Source of the DNA: Acinetobacter pragensis
GTDB lineage: Bacteria; Pseudomonadota; Gammaproteobacteria; Pseudomonadales; Moraxellaceae
Direction of reading: 5' to 3'
Assembly (NCBI RefSeq): GCF_001605895.1
Contig: NZ_LUAW01000020.1
Span: 186,826 to 250,825 of the forward strand
DNA: 64,000 nt
Made by a program: the position numbers and the translations under genes. Within the stretch, counting starts at the first letter, position 1; every line of letters starts with the position of its first letter. Below the pieces are notes generated by a model. The model did not search any database. It was not told where the DNA came from and saw only the letters and a program-made list of their open reading frames with translations. Shown here piece after piece: positions 22,846 through 31,119 of the stretch.

Positions 22846-23736
22846 ATGGACTTAGAACAGCAAACTACAGAAATAGCATTTTCTGAACATTCACAAAAAC
22901 TTGGTGTGCTAACTGCGCAGCTAGGTTATCAAGGTGCGCTGACAGTTGGTGCTTTAGAAGATGAGATCCGCTTCTACCAGCAACGCTCAGTGGAAGCTGT
23001 TATGGAACTCGGTAAGCGCCTGCTTATCATGAAAGAAATGACCGCACATGGTGAGTTCTCGAAACGGATTGAAATGCTTGGTATTAGCAAACGAACTGCT
23101 CAACGCTTCATGTCTGTAGTTCTTAAATTTTCAAAAACGACATCGATGTCGCTTTTGAGTAAATCAGGCAATGGTACAAAACTTCTAGAGCTTATGGTTC
23201 TAGACGATGACGATATAGAAATTATTGATGCTGGTGGCAGTATTGGCGATGTCTCTTTAGACACCATTGAAACCATGTCTGTACGCGAGCTAAAACAGGC
23301 ATTGCGTGATGCAAAAACTGCAATTGAATCTAAGGATCAGGACTTAAAAGCAAAAGATCAGGTTATCCAGAAGAAAGATCAAAAGGCCAATGAACTTGAT
23401 GAAAAGCTGACAAAGCTCAATAGCCCTGCAGAAATTCAAAAACGCGCTGAATCTGAACCGCAACGATTCGCTGAAAAAGCTTTAGAAGAAATGAACAAAG
23501 CATGCATCACAATGCATAACGATACCGTTCGCTTCACCAACAGTATCAACTCAATTGTCGATGCCATCAATGAACATGAACTGTATGACATTCAAGACAG
23601 ACTTGAAGCCAACGTAGTTGCATTGTTTCAGCAAATTGCACAGACAAGTGTCGATTTAGGCATTCAAATCGACTTCCAAGCAATGGTCAACCCATCATGG
23701 ATGAGCACAGCGCCTTCTGAGCCGGAGGCAGAATAA
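22846..23736 (+). CDS. DUF3102-type early phage protein
   Basis: A 296-residue protein. Residues 45-100 (RFYQQRSVEAVMELGKRLLI MKEMTAHGEF..., KRTAQRFMSVVLKF) fit DUF3102, a helical domain with a likely helix-turn-helix. A long coiled coil (residues 145-200) follows, with repeated KDQ units (ESKDQDLKAKDQVIQKKDQK). It sits just before transposase A and its stop overlaps the A start. The role is unproven; a DNA-binding partner in early replication is plausible. Confidence 0.75.
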   Translation: MDLEQQTTEIAFSEHSQKLGVLTAQLGYQGALTVGALEDEIRFYQQRSVEAVMELGKRLLIMKEMTAHGEFSKRIEMLGISKRTAQRFMSVVLKFSKTTSMSLLSKSGNGTKLLELMVLDDDDIEIIDAGGSIGDVSLDTIETMSVRELKQALRDAKTAIESKDQDLKAKDQVIQKKDQKANELDEKLTKLNSPAEIQKRAESEPQRFAEKALEEMNKACITMHNDTVRFTNSINSIVDAINEHELYDIQDRLEANVVALFQQIAQTSVDLGIQIDFQAMVNPSWMSTAPSEPEAE

Positions 23737-25481
23737 TGACAACTCCAAACTTAGCGGTGCAGGATTATTTACGCGAAGTCGCGTCAAAGCTCACAAATGC
23801 TGGGTTTGGCGAAAAAGGCTCAATCGTAGAAACAGCGTGTGATCATCTTAAGATCAGCAAAGCGCAGCTATACCGTGATCTAGAAACAGTTGGCTTTAAA
23901 ACCGAACGTAAACAGCGCAGTGACAAAGGCAAATCAGTAGTGACTGCAGAAGTTGCAGAACAGATTGGCGGTATGGTGCATGTGGCAACGCGCGCAAATG
24001 GTAAACAAACACTGCCTATTACCACTGCGCTCAGCATCATGAAAGCCGAAGGCAAAGCGCCAAACGTTTCAGCAGCAACCATTGCACGTGTGATGAAAAA
24101 TAATATGTGCCACCCAAAGCAGCTGGCAACGCCATCTGCGCATGCACAGCAAAAGTCATTGCACCCGAACCATTGCTGGCAAGTAGACGCTTCAATCTGT
24201 GTTTTGTTCTACCTCCCTCGCGGGGGCATGCAAGTCATGGACGAAAAGAAGTTCTATAAAAACAAGCCGGCCAATGTAAAGAAAATTGAAAGTGACCGCG
24301 TGATTCGCTACGTCATCACAGACCATTTTTCAGGCTCTATTTATGTTGAGTATGTCTACGGCAGTGAAAGCGCAGAAAACTTGACTGAAATCTTTTTGAA
24401 CTGTGTTCAAAAACGTTCAATGCAAGAGCCTCTGCACGGTGTGCCTTTCATCCTTTATACGGATAAAGGCTGTGCAAACACATCAGGTCTTTTTAAGAAC
24501 CTGCTTGAACGTTTGGATGTGACTTTTATTGCGCATGCAACGGGCAATTCACAAGCAAAAGGACAAGTTGAAAATGCTCAGAATATTGTCGAAACCCAAT
24601 TTGAAGGCCGTCTTCGCTTTATCAAAATTGACAGCATTCAGCACTTAAACCAAACCGCTGCGCAATGGCGAATGATGTGGAATGAAACACAAATTCATAG
24701 CCGCACAAAACGTTCACGCAACGCAGTTTGGCAAACCATTACACCTGCTCAATTACGCATTGCACCACCACTTGAACTTTGCCAGGAACTGCTCAGCACT
24801 TCACCAGTAGAACGCACCGTCGATGCAAAACTCCAGGTCAGTTATGCAATCAAAGGCTATGGCTCAAGTGATTATGACGTCCGTCATATCGATGGCGTCT
24901 ATCCAAAAGCAAAACTGAAAGTGGTTGTAAATCCGTACCGCGCACCTTCTATTGATGTCATCACTGTAGATGAACACGGCAATGAAGTGATTTACACCTG
25001 TGATCCGGTGCAGACGGATATGTTTGGCTTTAGACCAGATGCGGCCGTGATCGGTGAAGAGATGAAAGCGATGCCGCAAAGCGCAATTGATGAGAACCGC
25101 AAGCGCATCATCAAAAAAGCTTACAACGCGGACACTCTGGAACAAGCAGACAAAGCCATTGCCAAAAAGCATACCGCTTATGAAGGTCAGCTCAATGCCC
25201 TTGCTGATGTTCAGAAAATTGAAGTTCCAAGCTACATCCAGCGGGCTGGTGAGCAAATGTCTACCGCACAGCAAAAACGTCAGGTTAAGCCTTTTAATTT
25301 AATTCAGGCAGCTAAAGCAATACGCGGTCTAGTTGGATTTATGTGGAACGGAAATGAACACATGAATGCCCTAAAAGCAGCATATCCAAATGGTGAAGTG
25401 CCGCAGGAAGACATTCCTGTATGGGTTGAACAGATCCAGTCTGGTAATAGCAAACCGAAATTACGAGTAGTTGGGGAATAA
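23736..25481 (+). CDS. Transposase A (Mu MuA-like DDE recombinase)
   Basis: A 581-residue DDE transposase with an rve core. The catalytic triad is visible: Asp151 in CWQVDAS, Asp243 in YTDKGCA and Glu279 in KGQVENAQN. An N-terminal helix-turn-helix region (residues 10-120) should bind phage ends, and a Mu-type C-terminal beta domain follows the core. It catalyses integration and replicative transposition of the phage. Start and stop are coupled to the DUF3102 gene and to B. Length is shorter than MuA (663 residues), mostly at the N-terminus. Confidence 0.95.
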   Translation: MTTPNLAVQDYLREVASKLTNAGFGEKGSIVETACDHLKISKAQLYRDLETVGFKTERKQRSDKGKSVVTAEVAEQIGGMVHVATRANGKQTLPITTALSIMKAEGKAPNVSAATIARVMKNNMCHPKQLATPSAHAQQKSLHPNHCWQVDASICVLFYLPRGGMQVMDEKKFYKNKPANVKKIESDRVIRYVITDHFSGSIYVEYVYGSESAENLTEIFLNCVQKRSMQEPLHGVPFILYTDKGCANTSGLFKNLLERLDVTFIAHATGNSQAKGQVENAQNIVETQFEGRLRFIKIDSIQHLNQTAAQWRMMWNETQIHSRTKRSRNAVWQTITPAQLRIAPPLELCQELLSTSPVERTVDAKLQVSYAIKGYGSSDYDVRHIDGVYPKAKLKVVVNPYRAPSIDVITVDEHGNEVIYTCDPVQTDMFGFRPDAAVIGEEMKAMPQSAIDENRKRIIKKAYNADTLEQADKAIAKKHTAYEGQLNALADVQKIEVPSYIQRAGEQMSTAQQKRQVKPFNLIQAAKAIRGLVGFMWNGNEHMNALKAAYPNGEVPQEDIPVWVEQIQSGNSKPKLRVVGE

Positions 25482-25483
25482 CG

Positions 25484-26671
25484 ATGTCTAAGTTTAAAAA
25501 ACTGCTCGATGAGCATTCGATAAGTCAAACGTGGGTAGCAAAGAAAATGGACGTTAGCCCGGCAACAATCAATTTAGTTGTAAAGCATGGCAAATATCCA
25601 AAAAAAAATGCTGCCCGTTTAAAGCAGCAATTCATTGATCTATTAGTCAGCAAAGGACTGGCTGAATCAGAAATTTTAACAGTAATGGATGCCGCAGCAA
25701 TCAGTTCGGAAAACGACCAAGCCTCTGAAACTGAAAGCGCAGCACCCGCCCCACAAGAGGAGGAGCAATTAATGCTACTACGTAAACAAACCCTAACACC
25801 AGCGGCAAAGAAAAAATTTGCACTTTTCAAAAACATCTTTACAGAAAGCATTCGCAGCTCAAGTGAACTTTATAACGACAGTGACATTAACTATGTTCGC
25901 GAAGCCATGTGGCAATGCGCAAAAGGCAATACTTCATTTATTGCTGTAGTCGGTCAATCCGGTGCAGGCAAAACGACCTTACGTGAAGAGCTTCATGATC
26001 GTATTGAGCGCGAACGTGAAGCTGTTGTTGTGATTGAACCTTATGTACTTGCTACAGAAGACAATGATGCAAAAGGTAAAACGCTTAAATCATTACACAT
26101 TGCAGAGGCAATTTTGTCAGCGCTTGCACCAAGCACCAATGCTAAACGTTCACCTGAAGCGCGTTTTCGCCAGATCCATAACTTGCTGAAAGAAAGCTGC
26201 CGTGCGGGCCATCATCATTTACTGATCATTGAAGAAGCGCACAGCTTGCCCATTCCAACGCTGAAACATCTCAAGCGCTTCCTTGAGCTGAAAAACAGTT
26301 TCACGCCATTGCTCAGCATCATCCTGATCGGTCAGGATGAATTGAAAATCAAACTGGCTGAAAACAATCAAGAAGTCCGTGAAGTGGTACAGCGTTGTGA
26401 AATTGTGACGCTTGAGCCTTTCACTCATACAACGCTGGTTGACTATTTACAGCACCGCTGTAAAGCAGCAGACCGCAAACTTTCAGATTTCATTGACGAA
26501 TCAGGCATTGATGCGATTTGCGCAAAGCTGACTCGAAATGTAGGCCGCAAAAACCAAAATGAAAGCCTGCTATACCCGCTGGCGGTGGGCAACCTCATTA
26601 CTGGCGCGATGAACGTTGCGGCTGAACTCGGTGCAGATGTCATCACACATGACTTGGTTATGGAGGTCTAG
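25484..26671 (+). CDS. Transposition target-capture ATPase B (MuB-like)
   Basis: A 395-residue AAA ATPase. An N-terminal helix-turn-helix (residues 1-60, SISQTWVAKKMDVSPATINL) is joined by an acidic linker to the ATPase, which has Walker A GQSGAGKT (157-164) and Walker B LLIIEEAH (246-253). MuB-type proteins coat target DNA, give target immunity and stimulate transposase A. It starts 3 bp after A with SD GGGGA. Confidence 0.93.
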   Translation: MSKFKKLLDEHSISQTWVAKKMDVSPATINLVVKHGKYPKKNAARLKQQFIDLLVSKGLAESEILTVMDAAAISSENDQASETESAAPAPQEEEQLMLLRKQTLTPAAKKKFALFKNIFTESIRSSSELYNDSDINYVREAMWQCAKGNTSFIAVVGQSGAGKTTLREELHDRIEREREAVVVIEPYVLATEDNDAKGKTLKSLHIAEAILSALAPSTNAKRSPEARFRQIHNLLKESCRAGHHHLLIIEEAHSLPIPTLKHLKRFLELKNSFTPLLSIILIGQDELKIKLAENNQEVREVVQRCEIVTLEPFTHTTLVDYLQHRCKAADRKLSDFIDESGIDAICAKLTRNVGRKNQNESLLYPLAVGNLITGAMNVAAELGADVITHDLVMEV

Positions 26672-26674
26672 CCC

Positions 26675-26770
26675 ATGACCTTTAATTTAAAGACAGCAAT
26701 GCTGATCAATATTCCAATCTTCTTTTTATGCACTGCTTTTGTGGCAGTGCTTGGGGGCTGTCATGGCTGA
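26675..26770 (+). CDS. 31-aa membrane peptide
   Basis: ATG 26675 is preceded by GGAGG 10 nt upstream. The product is 31 residues, mostly one hydrophobic segment (AMLINIPIFFLCTAFVAVLG). It overlaps the next gene by 8 bases (ATGGCTGA), which fits a coupled small early gene. Confidence 0.5.
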   Translation: MTFNLKTAMLINIPIFFLCTAFVAVLGGCHG

Positions 26771-26972
26771 TTTTGCAGATGTCGCAAGTGACTTAGAACA
26801 AGACCGCTTAAATCACTCTCTTGCAGAACGAGTGAATTTTCATGGGGAAAGTGAAGACTTTTGCATGAACTGCGGCAATGAAATTCCACCCCAGCGTCGC
26901 GCATTGGGAAACGTAAAACTCTGCATCGACTGCCAAACGCATCTAGAGAGCAATTCAAAACATTATCGCTGA
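26763..26972 (+). CDS. TraR/DksA-type zinc-finger protein
   Basis: A 69-residue protein with a four-cysteine zinc finger: Cys34, Cys37, Cys54, Cys57 (FCMNCGNEI ... KLCIDCQ). The N-terminal helix carries the Asp-rich tip (DLEQDR) of small TraR-like factors that bind RNA polymerase in the secondary channel. It may tune host and phage transcription after induction. ATG 26763 (SD GGGGG) is preferred over a GTG at 26739. Confidence 0.85.
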   Translation: MADFADVASDLEQDRLNHSLAERVNFHGESEDFCMNCGNEIPPQRRALGNVKLCIDCQTHLESNSKHYR

Positions 26973-26980
26973 GGTGAACC

Positions 26981-27226
26981 ATGGAACGCTTTGAAGAATT
27001 TACAGAATTTCTTGCTTCAACTGCACTTTATGCGGAACTGAACAAGGAGTTCACCACATTCGAAATTTTTGAAGTGACTAAAGGCAAATTTGAAATTCAA
27101 GTAGTTCAAGACACTTATCAGCGTTTTTTAAAACAGCACATAACAAGCTTAAAACGCAGTCAGTTCAATAAAGATTTAAACCAATTAATCAGCGGTGATT
27201 ACACCTTAGTGCGTAAAGCGACTTAA
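26981..27226 (+). CDS. Early phage protein of unknown function, 81 aa
   Basis: An 81-residue soluble protein rich in Phe, Glu and Lys (MERFEEFTEFLASTALYAEL, VVQDTYQRFLKQHITSLKRS). GAGGTG precedes the ATG. It lies between the zinc-finger and DUF3164 genes in the early operon. No family is recognised. Confidence 0.7.
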   Translation: MERFEEFTEFLASTALYAELNKEFTTFEIFEVTKGKFEIQVVQDTYQRFLKQHITSLKRSQFNKDLNQLISGDYTLVRKAT

Positions 27227-27247
27227 ACAACATAGAGGAAAAACAGC

Positions 27248-27865
27248 ATGAATGTACAAGTTCAAATCCCCGAAGGCTACCTCATGGACAGCAAAGGCCG
27301 TCTTGTACCAGAGGCTAGCATCAAACCTATTGATATTGAACGTGACGCACTAGTCGTTCGCCTATGTGAAGATGCAAAGAAAAAACAGCAAGAACTTCGC
27401 GATTTTAAAGCCTTAGCTTTCGGAGATATCGCGGCGTTTATTGATCTTTCTAATGAGAAATATGAAGTCCAAATTGGCGGAAGCAAAGGAAACATCACAT
27501 TACATAGCTTCAATGGCCAATACAAAATCGTTCGTCAAATTCAGGATTCAATCCGTTTTGATGAGCGCCTGCAGGCAGCCAAAGTTCTTATTGATGAATG
27601 CATTCAGTCTTGGTCTGCAGACTCCAACGACCACATTAAAGTCCTGATCAATGACGCATTCCAAGTGGATCGTGAAGGCAAGATTTCTACTGGCCGCGTA
27701 CTTGGTCTGCGCCGACACAACATTGACGATCCGAAGTGGATTCAAGCAATGGAAGCCATTAGCGACAGCATCAAAATTGTCGATAGCAAAAGTTATGTGC
27801 GTTTTTACGAACGCGATAAAGAAGGCAAATATCAGCCCATTTCTCTTGATTTTGCCAACGTTTAA
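27248..27865 (+). CDS. DUF3164 phage protein
   Basis: A 205-residue DUF3164 protein: GYLMDSKGRLVPEASIKPID at the N-terminus, KYEVQIGGSKGNITLHSFNG in the middle, and GRVLGLRRHNIDDPKWIQAM near the C-terminus. It is common in early regions of Mu-like phages, often beside HU and GemA genes. Its biochemical role is unknown. SD AGAGGAAA precedes the ATG. Confidence 0.87.
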   Translation: MNVQVQIPEGYLMDSKGRLVPEASIKPIDIERDALVVRLCEDAKKKQQELRDFKALAFGDIAAFIDLSNEKYEVQIGGSKGNITLHSFNGQYKIVRQIQDSIRFDERLQAAKVLIDECIQSWSADSNDHIKVLINDAFQVDREGKISTGRVLGLRRHNIDDPKWIQAMEAISDSIKIVDSKSYVRFYERDKEGKYQPISLDFANV

Positions 27866-27892
27866 AACCCCAACCTTAAAAAGGAAACAACC

Positions 27893-28165
27893 ATGAACAA
27901 ATCTGAACTAATCAAACAAATCGCAGAACGTGCTGGCCTGACTCAAGCGCATGCAACAACAGCGCTACAGGCTTTTGAAACCACGGTAATTGATGAATTG
28001 GCTAATGGCCGTGAAGTTGCGCTAATTGGCTTCGGCACATTCAAAGTGACTGACCGCGCAGCCCGTACTGGCCGTAACCCGCAAACAGGCGCAGAGATTC
28101 AAATCGCCGCATCAAAAGTCCCAAGTTTCAAAGCTGGAAAAGCACTTAAAGAGGCGGTGAATTAA
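27893..28165 (+). CDS. HU-family nucleoid protein
   Basis: A 90-residue HU/IHF-type histone-like protein: [20 protein letters not shown] at the start, [20 protein letters not shown] in the beta arm, and [17 protein letters not shown] at the end. It binds and bends DNA. In a transposing phage, a private HU can assist assembly of the transposition complex, which needs HU in Mu. It sits within the early operon with SD AAGGAAAC. Confidence 0.95.
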   Translation: MNKSELIKQIAERAGLTQAHATTALQAFETTVIDELANGREVALIGFGTFKVTDRAARTGRNPQTGAEIQIAASKVPSFKAGKALKEAVN

Positions 28166-28612
28166 ATGATTGAGCAACTCACAAGCGAAGAATCAAAAGT
28201 TATTGAAACTATTGCGTATCTAAAAAATTGGTTTGAATCAGGTGTTAACACGATTAATGGAGCCGCCGATTCAGATGCCCAATCAGTAAAGCTCCAAGGT
28301 GGTGATGGCAAAGATGATATCGAAATTACTGGACGGGATAAAAATATGTTTCTTGCTGGCCTAAAAACAGCAGGTTCACTTTTTGGAAAATTCCCAATTT
28401 CAATTGATACACCAGAAGGCCCATTTGAAATAACCACTGACTCGAAGCGCTTAGAGTTTTTAGTTCAAAACCGCTTCCGTGTTGAGAAGTGGAATACAGG
28501 CCCTAACCGCATCGAATACTTTGTCTATAACGATGAGGATGAAGTTATTGCCCAAGATTTCACACATCGCGATGCAATTGATGAGGCTATGAAAACTTAC
28601 TTAGAAGCCTAA
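28166..28612 (+). CDS. Early phage protein of unknown function, 148 aa
   Basis: A 148-residue protein starting directly after the HU stop. The C-terminal 45 residues (KRLEFLVQNRFRVEKWNTGP, VYNDEDEVIAQDFTHRDAID) look like a small beta-hairpin domain. No family is recognised. The tight spacing to HU indicates one operon. Confidence 0.7.
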   Translation: MIEQLTSEESKVIETIAYLKNWFESGVNTINGAADSDAQSVKLQGGDGKDDIEITGRDKNMFLAGLKTAGSLFGKFPISIDTPEGPFEITTDSKRLEFLVQNRFRVEKWNTGPNRIEYFVYNDEDEVIAQDFTHRDAIDEAMKTYLEA

Positions 28613-28617
28613 GCGAA

Positions 28618-28660
28618 ACACAGGCATCCGTGCCTGTGTCTGCCAGATGTCGTGATCTGG
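28618..28660 (+). other. Two tandem perfect hairpins in the early operon
   Basis: Stem 1 is ACACAGGCA (28618-28626) with TGCCTGTGT (28631-28639), 9 bp around a TCCG tetraloop. Stem 2 is CCAGAT (28643-28648) with ATCTGG (28655-28660). No U run follows, so this is not a standard terminator. It may be an RNA processing or protein-binding site in the operon mRNA. Confidence 0.5.
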
Positions 28661-28685
28661 TACTGACGAGCAGCGAGATAGAACA

Positions 28686-28754
28686 ATGATTGAAATTAAA
28701 GATTTAGACAAATTGCCGCCTGAAGTGGTGATCAGCATTGGAGAAACTTCATGA
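28686..28754 (+). CDS. 22-aa leader-type peptide
   Basis: A short frame from ATG 28686 (IEIKDLDKLPPEVVISIGET) whose stop overlaps the ATG of the DUF2786 gene (ATGA). It has only a weak purine-rich ribosome site. It may serve translational coupling or be chance. Confidence 0.35.
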   Translation: MIEIKDLDKLPPEVVISIGETS

Positions 28755-29476
28755 ATAAAAAAACAGTAATTGAAAAAATTAAAAAGTGTTTGGCGTTGAG
28801 CAAATCAGCTAACCAGCATGAAGCGGCGGCTGCTTTACGCCAAGCCATGGCCTTCATGGAAAAATATAAAATTGATGCTGATGATCCAGAGCTTCTAGGC
28901 ATTGCTGAAGCATCTATTTTAGGTAGCGGCTCGCAAAAGCCAACTGTGTTTGAAGCAGTACTTGCAAACTCAATTGCGAAAATGATGGGCTGCAAAGTTA
29001 TTCTCAGTGGAGATATCAAAGTCACAAAAGATTTGTATTTTAAAAAAGTAGTCGCGTGGAAATTTATTGGTTTTGATCCAGCACCAGAGATTGCCAGCTA
29101 TGCATTTGATATTTTGTTCCGTCAGCTTAAAAAGGCTCGCAGCGTTTTTATTTCAGAAAATCTAAAACGTGTACAGATCAAAGCCAATAAAGTGAAACGC
29201 GCAGATCTATTTTGTGAAGGTTGGGTACTAGAAGCCACGAAACTGGTCTCAGACTTAAATCCTGATAAAGAGAAAATGGATCAAATTCATGCCTACGTTC
29301 AGCAAAAGCATACAGTTCGTAATAGCGAGCCTACTGACCGTAATAAAAAGACAAACACCCATACAGACCGCGCTCAAAATGACCTGCATGCAGGCCGACA
29401 GGCTGGAAAGAACGCTAAATTAAATAATGCTATGAATGGCGGTGCTCCAATGGAAAAACTGGGAGTCGGCTCATGA
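28751..29476 (+). CDS. DUF2786 phage protein
   Basis: A 241-residue protein with an N-terminal DUF2786 domain (VIEKIKKCLALSKSANQHEA, AAALRQAMAFMEKYKID). Next comes a region with WKFIGFDPAPEIASYAFDIL that resembles the metal-dependent part of related phage proteins, and then a polar tail. It is found in many Mu-like and other phages, with unknown role. SD GGAG precedes the ATG; the stop overlaps the next start (ATGA). Confidence 0.85.
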   Translation: MNKKTVIEKIKKCLALSKSANQHEAAAALRQAMAFMEKYKIDADDPELLGIAEASILGSGSQKPTVFEAVLANSIAKMMGCKVILSGDIKVTKDLYFKKVVAWKFIGFDPAPEIASYAFDILFRQLKKARSVFISENLKRVQIKANKVKRADLFCEGWVLEATKLVSDLNPDKEKMDQIHAYVQQKHTVRNSEPTDRNKKTNTHTDRAQNDLHAGRQAGKNAKLNNAMNGGAPMEKLGVGS

Positions 29477-29766
29477 TAGATCTGCCTGTAATGGAACTTA
29501 CTGAGGTTGAGAAACGCATTATATTAGAACGTCGCGCTCAAGAAGCACACATTGCAAAGACAGATGCTTTTCGAGAAAAGGCGCTCTATGTTGCGAATAA
29601 TTTTTTGATCTGGACTTACAAAGAAGGCTACGCCCCAACGTTCTCAATATTTGTTAATGACTTTTGCTATCAAGAAAAAGACTGTCAAACCATGTATGAG
29701 GCAGTGAAGAAAATCTGGGATTTAGTGCATACCTTGGAAATTCCAATGGAGAAAAATCATGTCTGA
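29473..29766 (+). CDS. Early phage protein of unknown function, 97 aa
   Basis: A 97-residue soluble, mainly helical protein (MELTEVEKRIILERRAQEAH; DFCYQEKDCQTMYEAVKKIW). Both ends overlap neighbouring genes (ATGA at the start, 8 bases at the end). No family is recognised. Confidence 0.7.
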   Translation: MIDLPVMELTEVEKRIILERRAQEAHIAKTDAFREKALYVANNFLIWTYKEGYAPTFSIFVNDFCYQEKDCQTMYEAVKKIWDLVHTLEIPMEKNHV

Positions 29767-29980
29767 GCTTTTTAATTGGATTGTTACTTTGGCATATTTT
29801 GCCGTGTTTATTATGGGGCTAGTTGGCTGTTTTAAAGATGCAAAGCTGTCTTGGATTACACGCAATAACGCGGGTTTAACAATATTTGAAAAACGTGCGT
29901 ATAAGCTAAAAGCTGGAGCTTCATTGTCGCTGGCATTCCTAGCAATTTTAGGTTTACTTCAAGCAATGGCGGGAGTTTGA
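29759..29980 (+). CDS. Small membrane protein, 73 aa
   Basis: A 73-residue protein with two predicted membrane segments (WIVTLAYFAVFIMGLVGCF; GASLSLAFLAILGLLQAMA). SD GGAG precedes the ATG. It lies between an unknown gene and GemA; the function is unknown. Confidence 0.7.
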   Translation: MSELFNWIVTLAYFAVFIMGLVGCFKDAKLSWITRNNAGLTIFEKRAYKLKAGASLSLAFLAILGLLQAMAGV

Positions 29981-29981
29981 T

Positions 29982-30425
29982 ATGGCTAAATTCAATAAAA
30001 AAACCAAATTGATCCAGCTCATTCATGTTGGTAAAAACCAGCTTGGTTTAGATGATGACTTGTACCGCGAAGTACTTGAAAGTTGCACTGGTAAAACCAG
30101 TTCAAAGCTGCTAAATATTGCGCAATTAGAAGCGGTACTAGACCGCATGAAACGACTTGGCTTTCAGGTTGAATCCAAAGGTAAAGCTGGAGTTAAAAAT
30201 CTTGCAGATGATGCGCAAAGCAAACTGATTCGCCATCTCTGGCTCCAGCTGCACAGCGCAGGCCAAGTGCGCAACAGCAGTGAAAAAGCTTTAGCTAAAT
30301 TTGTTGAAAATAAAGTCGGTGTAAGTGCGCTTCAATTTTTAAGCACCAAGAATGCAGACATGATCATCACGCACCTGCGCCAATGGTGCAAACGCTGCGG
30401 TATAGAACGCCTAGACCCAGCCTAA
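29982..30425 (+). CDS. GemA-like regulator (Mu gp16)
   Basis: A 147-residue GemA/gp16 family protein: LIQLIHVGKNQLGLDDDLYR, EVLESCTGKTSSKLLNIAQL, DDAQSKLIRHLWLQLHSAGQ and a C-terminal LRQWCKRCGIERL. In Mu, GemA alters host gene expression and DNA supercoiling. It is the last gene before the terminator at 30430-30461. Confidence 0.9.
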   Translation: MAKFNKKTKLIQLIHVGKNQLGLDDDLYREVLESCTGKTSSKLLNIAQLEAVLDRMKRLGFQVESKGKAGVKNLADDAQSKLIRHLWLQLHSAGQVRNSSEKALAKFVENKVGVSALQFLSTKNADMIITHLRQWCKRCGIERLDPA

Positions 30426-30429
30426 AAAA

Positions 30430-30461
30430 GAAAAGCCCGTGACTGCAATCACGAGCTTTTC
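30430..30461 (+). terminator. Intrinsic terminator of the early operon
   Basis: GAAAAGC and GTGA pair with TCAC and GCTTTTC, with a 2-nt internal loop and a CTGCAA loop. It closes the early operon after GemA and separates it from the Mor-like gene. Confidence 0.75.
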
Positions 30462-30530
30462 AAAATCCAACAACCATCCCGCCAAGGACGATTTAAGCAA
30501 CTATAACATAGTATTTTATGAGGTAAAACT

Positions 30531-30980
30531 ATGGCTTATCGTCCACATATCACAGACGCCGCCCAAGTCTTTTCTGATGAAGAAATCATCAGCTTAATGC
30601 CTAGAAATTTTTCATTTGTAGCGCAGTTATTAGGTGCTGAGGCCTCATTGCATCTAATCGAAGCATTCGGCGGCACTCGAGTTTTTATTCCAGCTCACCA
30701 CGCTATCAATGTTAATCACGCTATTACTCACGCAGTAGGCTTAAAATCGCTTCAGCGCCTAGCTGAGCAACTGGGTAAAACATATATCGAAGTACCAATG
30801 GGTACGCCAATTACGATAGCTATGCGCAATAGAGCTGTACGTGATGCATCAAAGAAAGAATCAAATGCAAAGCTTGCACGTCGCTTTGGGCTGACCCTTA
30901 GATCAATCCGTTCAATCTTAAGCAGCGAAGAAAAAATTAAGAGCAACGTAGATAAAAATTATGATCTATTCGCAAACTAA
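30531..30980 (+). CDS. Mor/C-family transcription activator
   Basis: A 149-residue Mor-type middle/late activator: LGAEASLHLIEAFGGTRVFI PAHHAINVNHAI in the dimerisation half, and a C-terminal helix-turn-helix, KESNAKLARRFGLTLRSIRS. Mor and C proteins bind dyads overlapping the -35 region of phage promoters. The dyad repeats in the late arm are therefore likely sites for this protein. It has its own 5' region (CTATAACATAG is a possible -10) after a terminator, and SD GAGGT. Confidence 0.88.
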   Translation: MAYRPHITDAAQVFSDEEIISLMPRNFSFVAQLLGAEASLHLIEAFGGTRVFIPAHHAINVNHAITHAVGLKSLQRLAEQLGKTYIEVPMGTPITIAMRNRAVRDASKKESNAKLARRFGLTLRSIRSILSSEEKIKSNVDKNYDLFAN

Positions 30981-30982
30981 AA

Positions 30983-31005
30983 GAGGCGGATTTTACGTCC
31001 GCCTC
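30983..31005 (+). terminator. Hairpin terminator after the Mor-like gene
   Basis: GAGGCGGA and TCCGCCTC form an 8-bp perfect stem with loop TTTTACG, 3 bp after the stop codon. It lacks a long U run (ATCGTTTC follows), so termination may be partial. Confidence 0.6.
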
Positions 31006-31040
31006 ATCGTTTCACCAGTTGCAATAACATTTCAAAAGCT

Positions 31041-31119
31041 ATCCCGCCACATCCAAGCTTATCCCGCTTTATCCCACAGTTATCTCAGCATTCAGTATTA
31101 GTTATATAGTTAGTTCTCA
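31041..31119. repeat. Prophage terminal region with ATCC repeats phased at 10 bp
   Basis: ATCC occurs at 31041, 31051, 31061 and 31071, exactly 10 bp apart, three of them as ATCCC. The variant ATCTC is at 31082, and a further ATCCCGCC is at 30476. They are followed by AT-rich DNA and the proposed end ...GTTAGTTCTCA at 31119. Repeats near the ends of Mu-family phages are transposase-binding sites, so these are likely end-binding sites for transposase A. Confidence 0.5.

Larger units (their letters stand above)
1..31119. mobile_element. Mu-like (BcepMu-type layout) prophage, left end outside window
   Basis: A continuous block of phage genes runs from the left edge to a Mor-like activator at 30531-30980. 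It includes a DDE transposase A, an AAA ATPase B, GemA, a Mu-type portal, F, G, I, T, sheath, tube, tape measure, N, P and V proteins, and a LexA-type repressor at the switch between two divergent arms. The right boundary is placed at 31119 because the minus strand there reads TGAGAACTAAC, beginning with TG as Mu-family ends do, and because the DUF1304 host gene loses family similarity at this point. The distal tail genes and the other end lie left of position 1. The boundary is accurate to perhaps 40 bp. Production of viable phage cannot be judged, but no gene in view is obviously broken. Confidence 0.93.
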
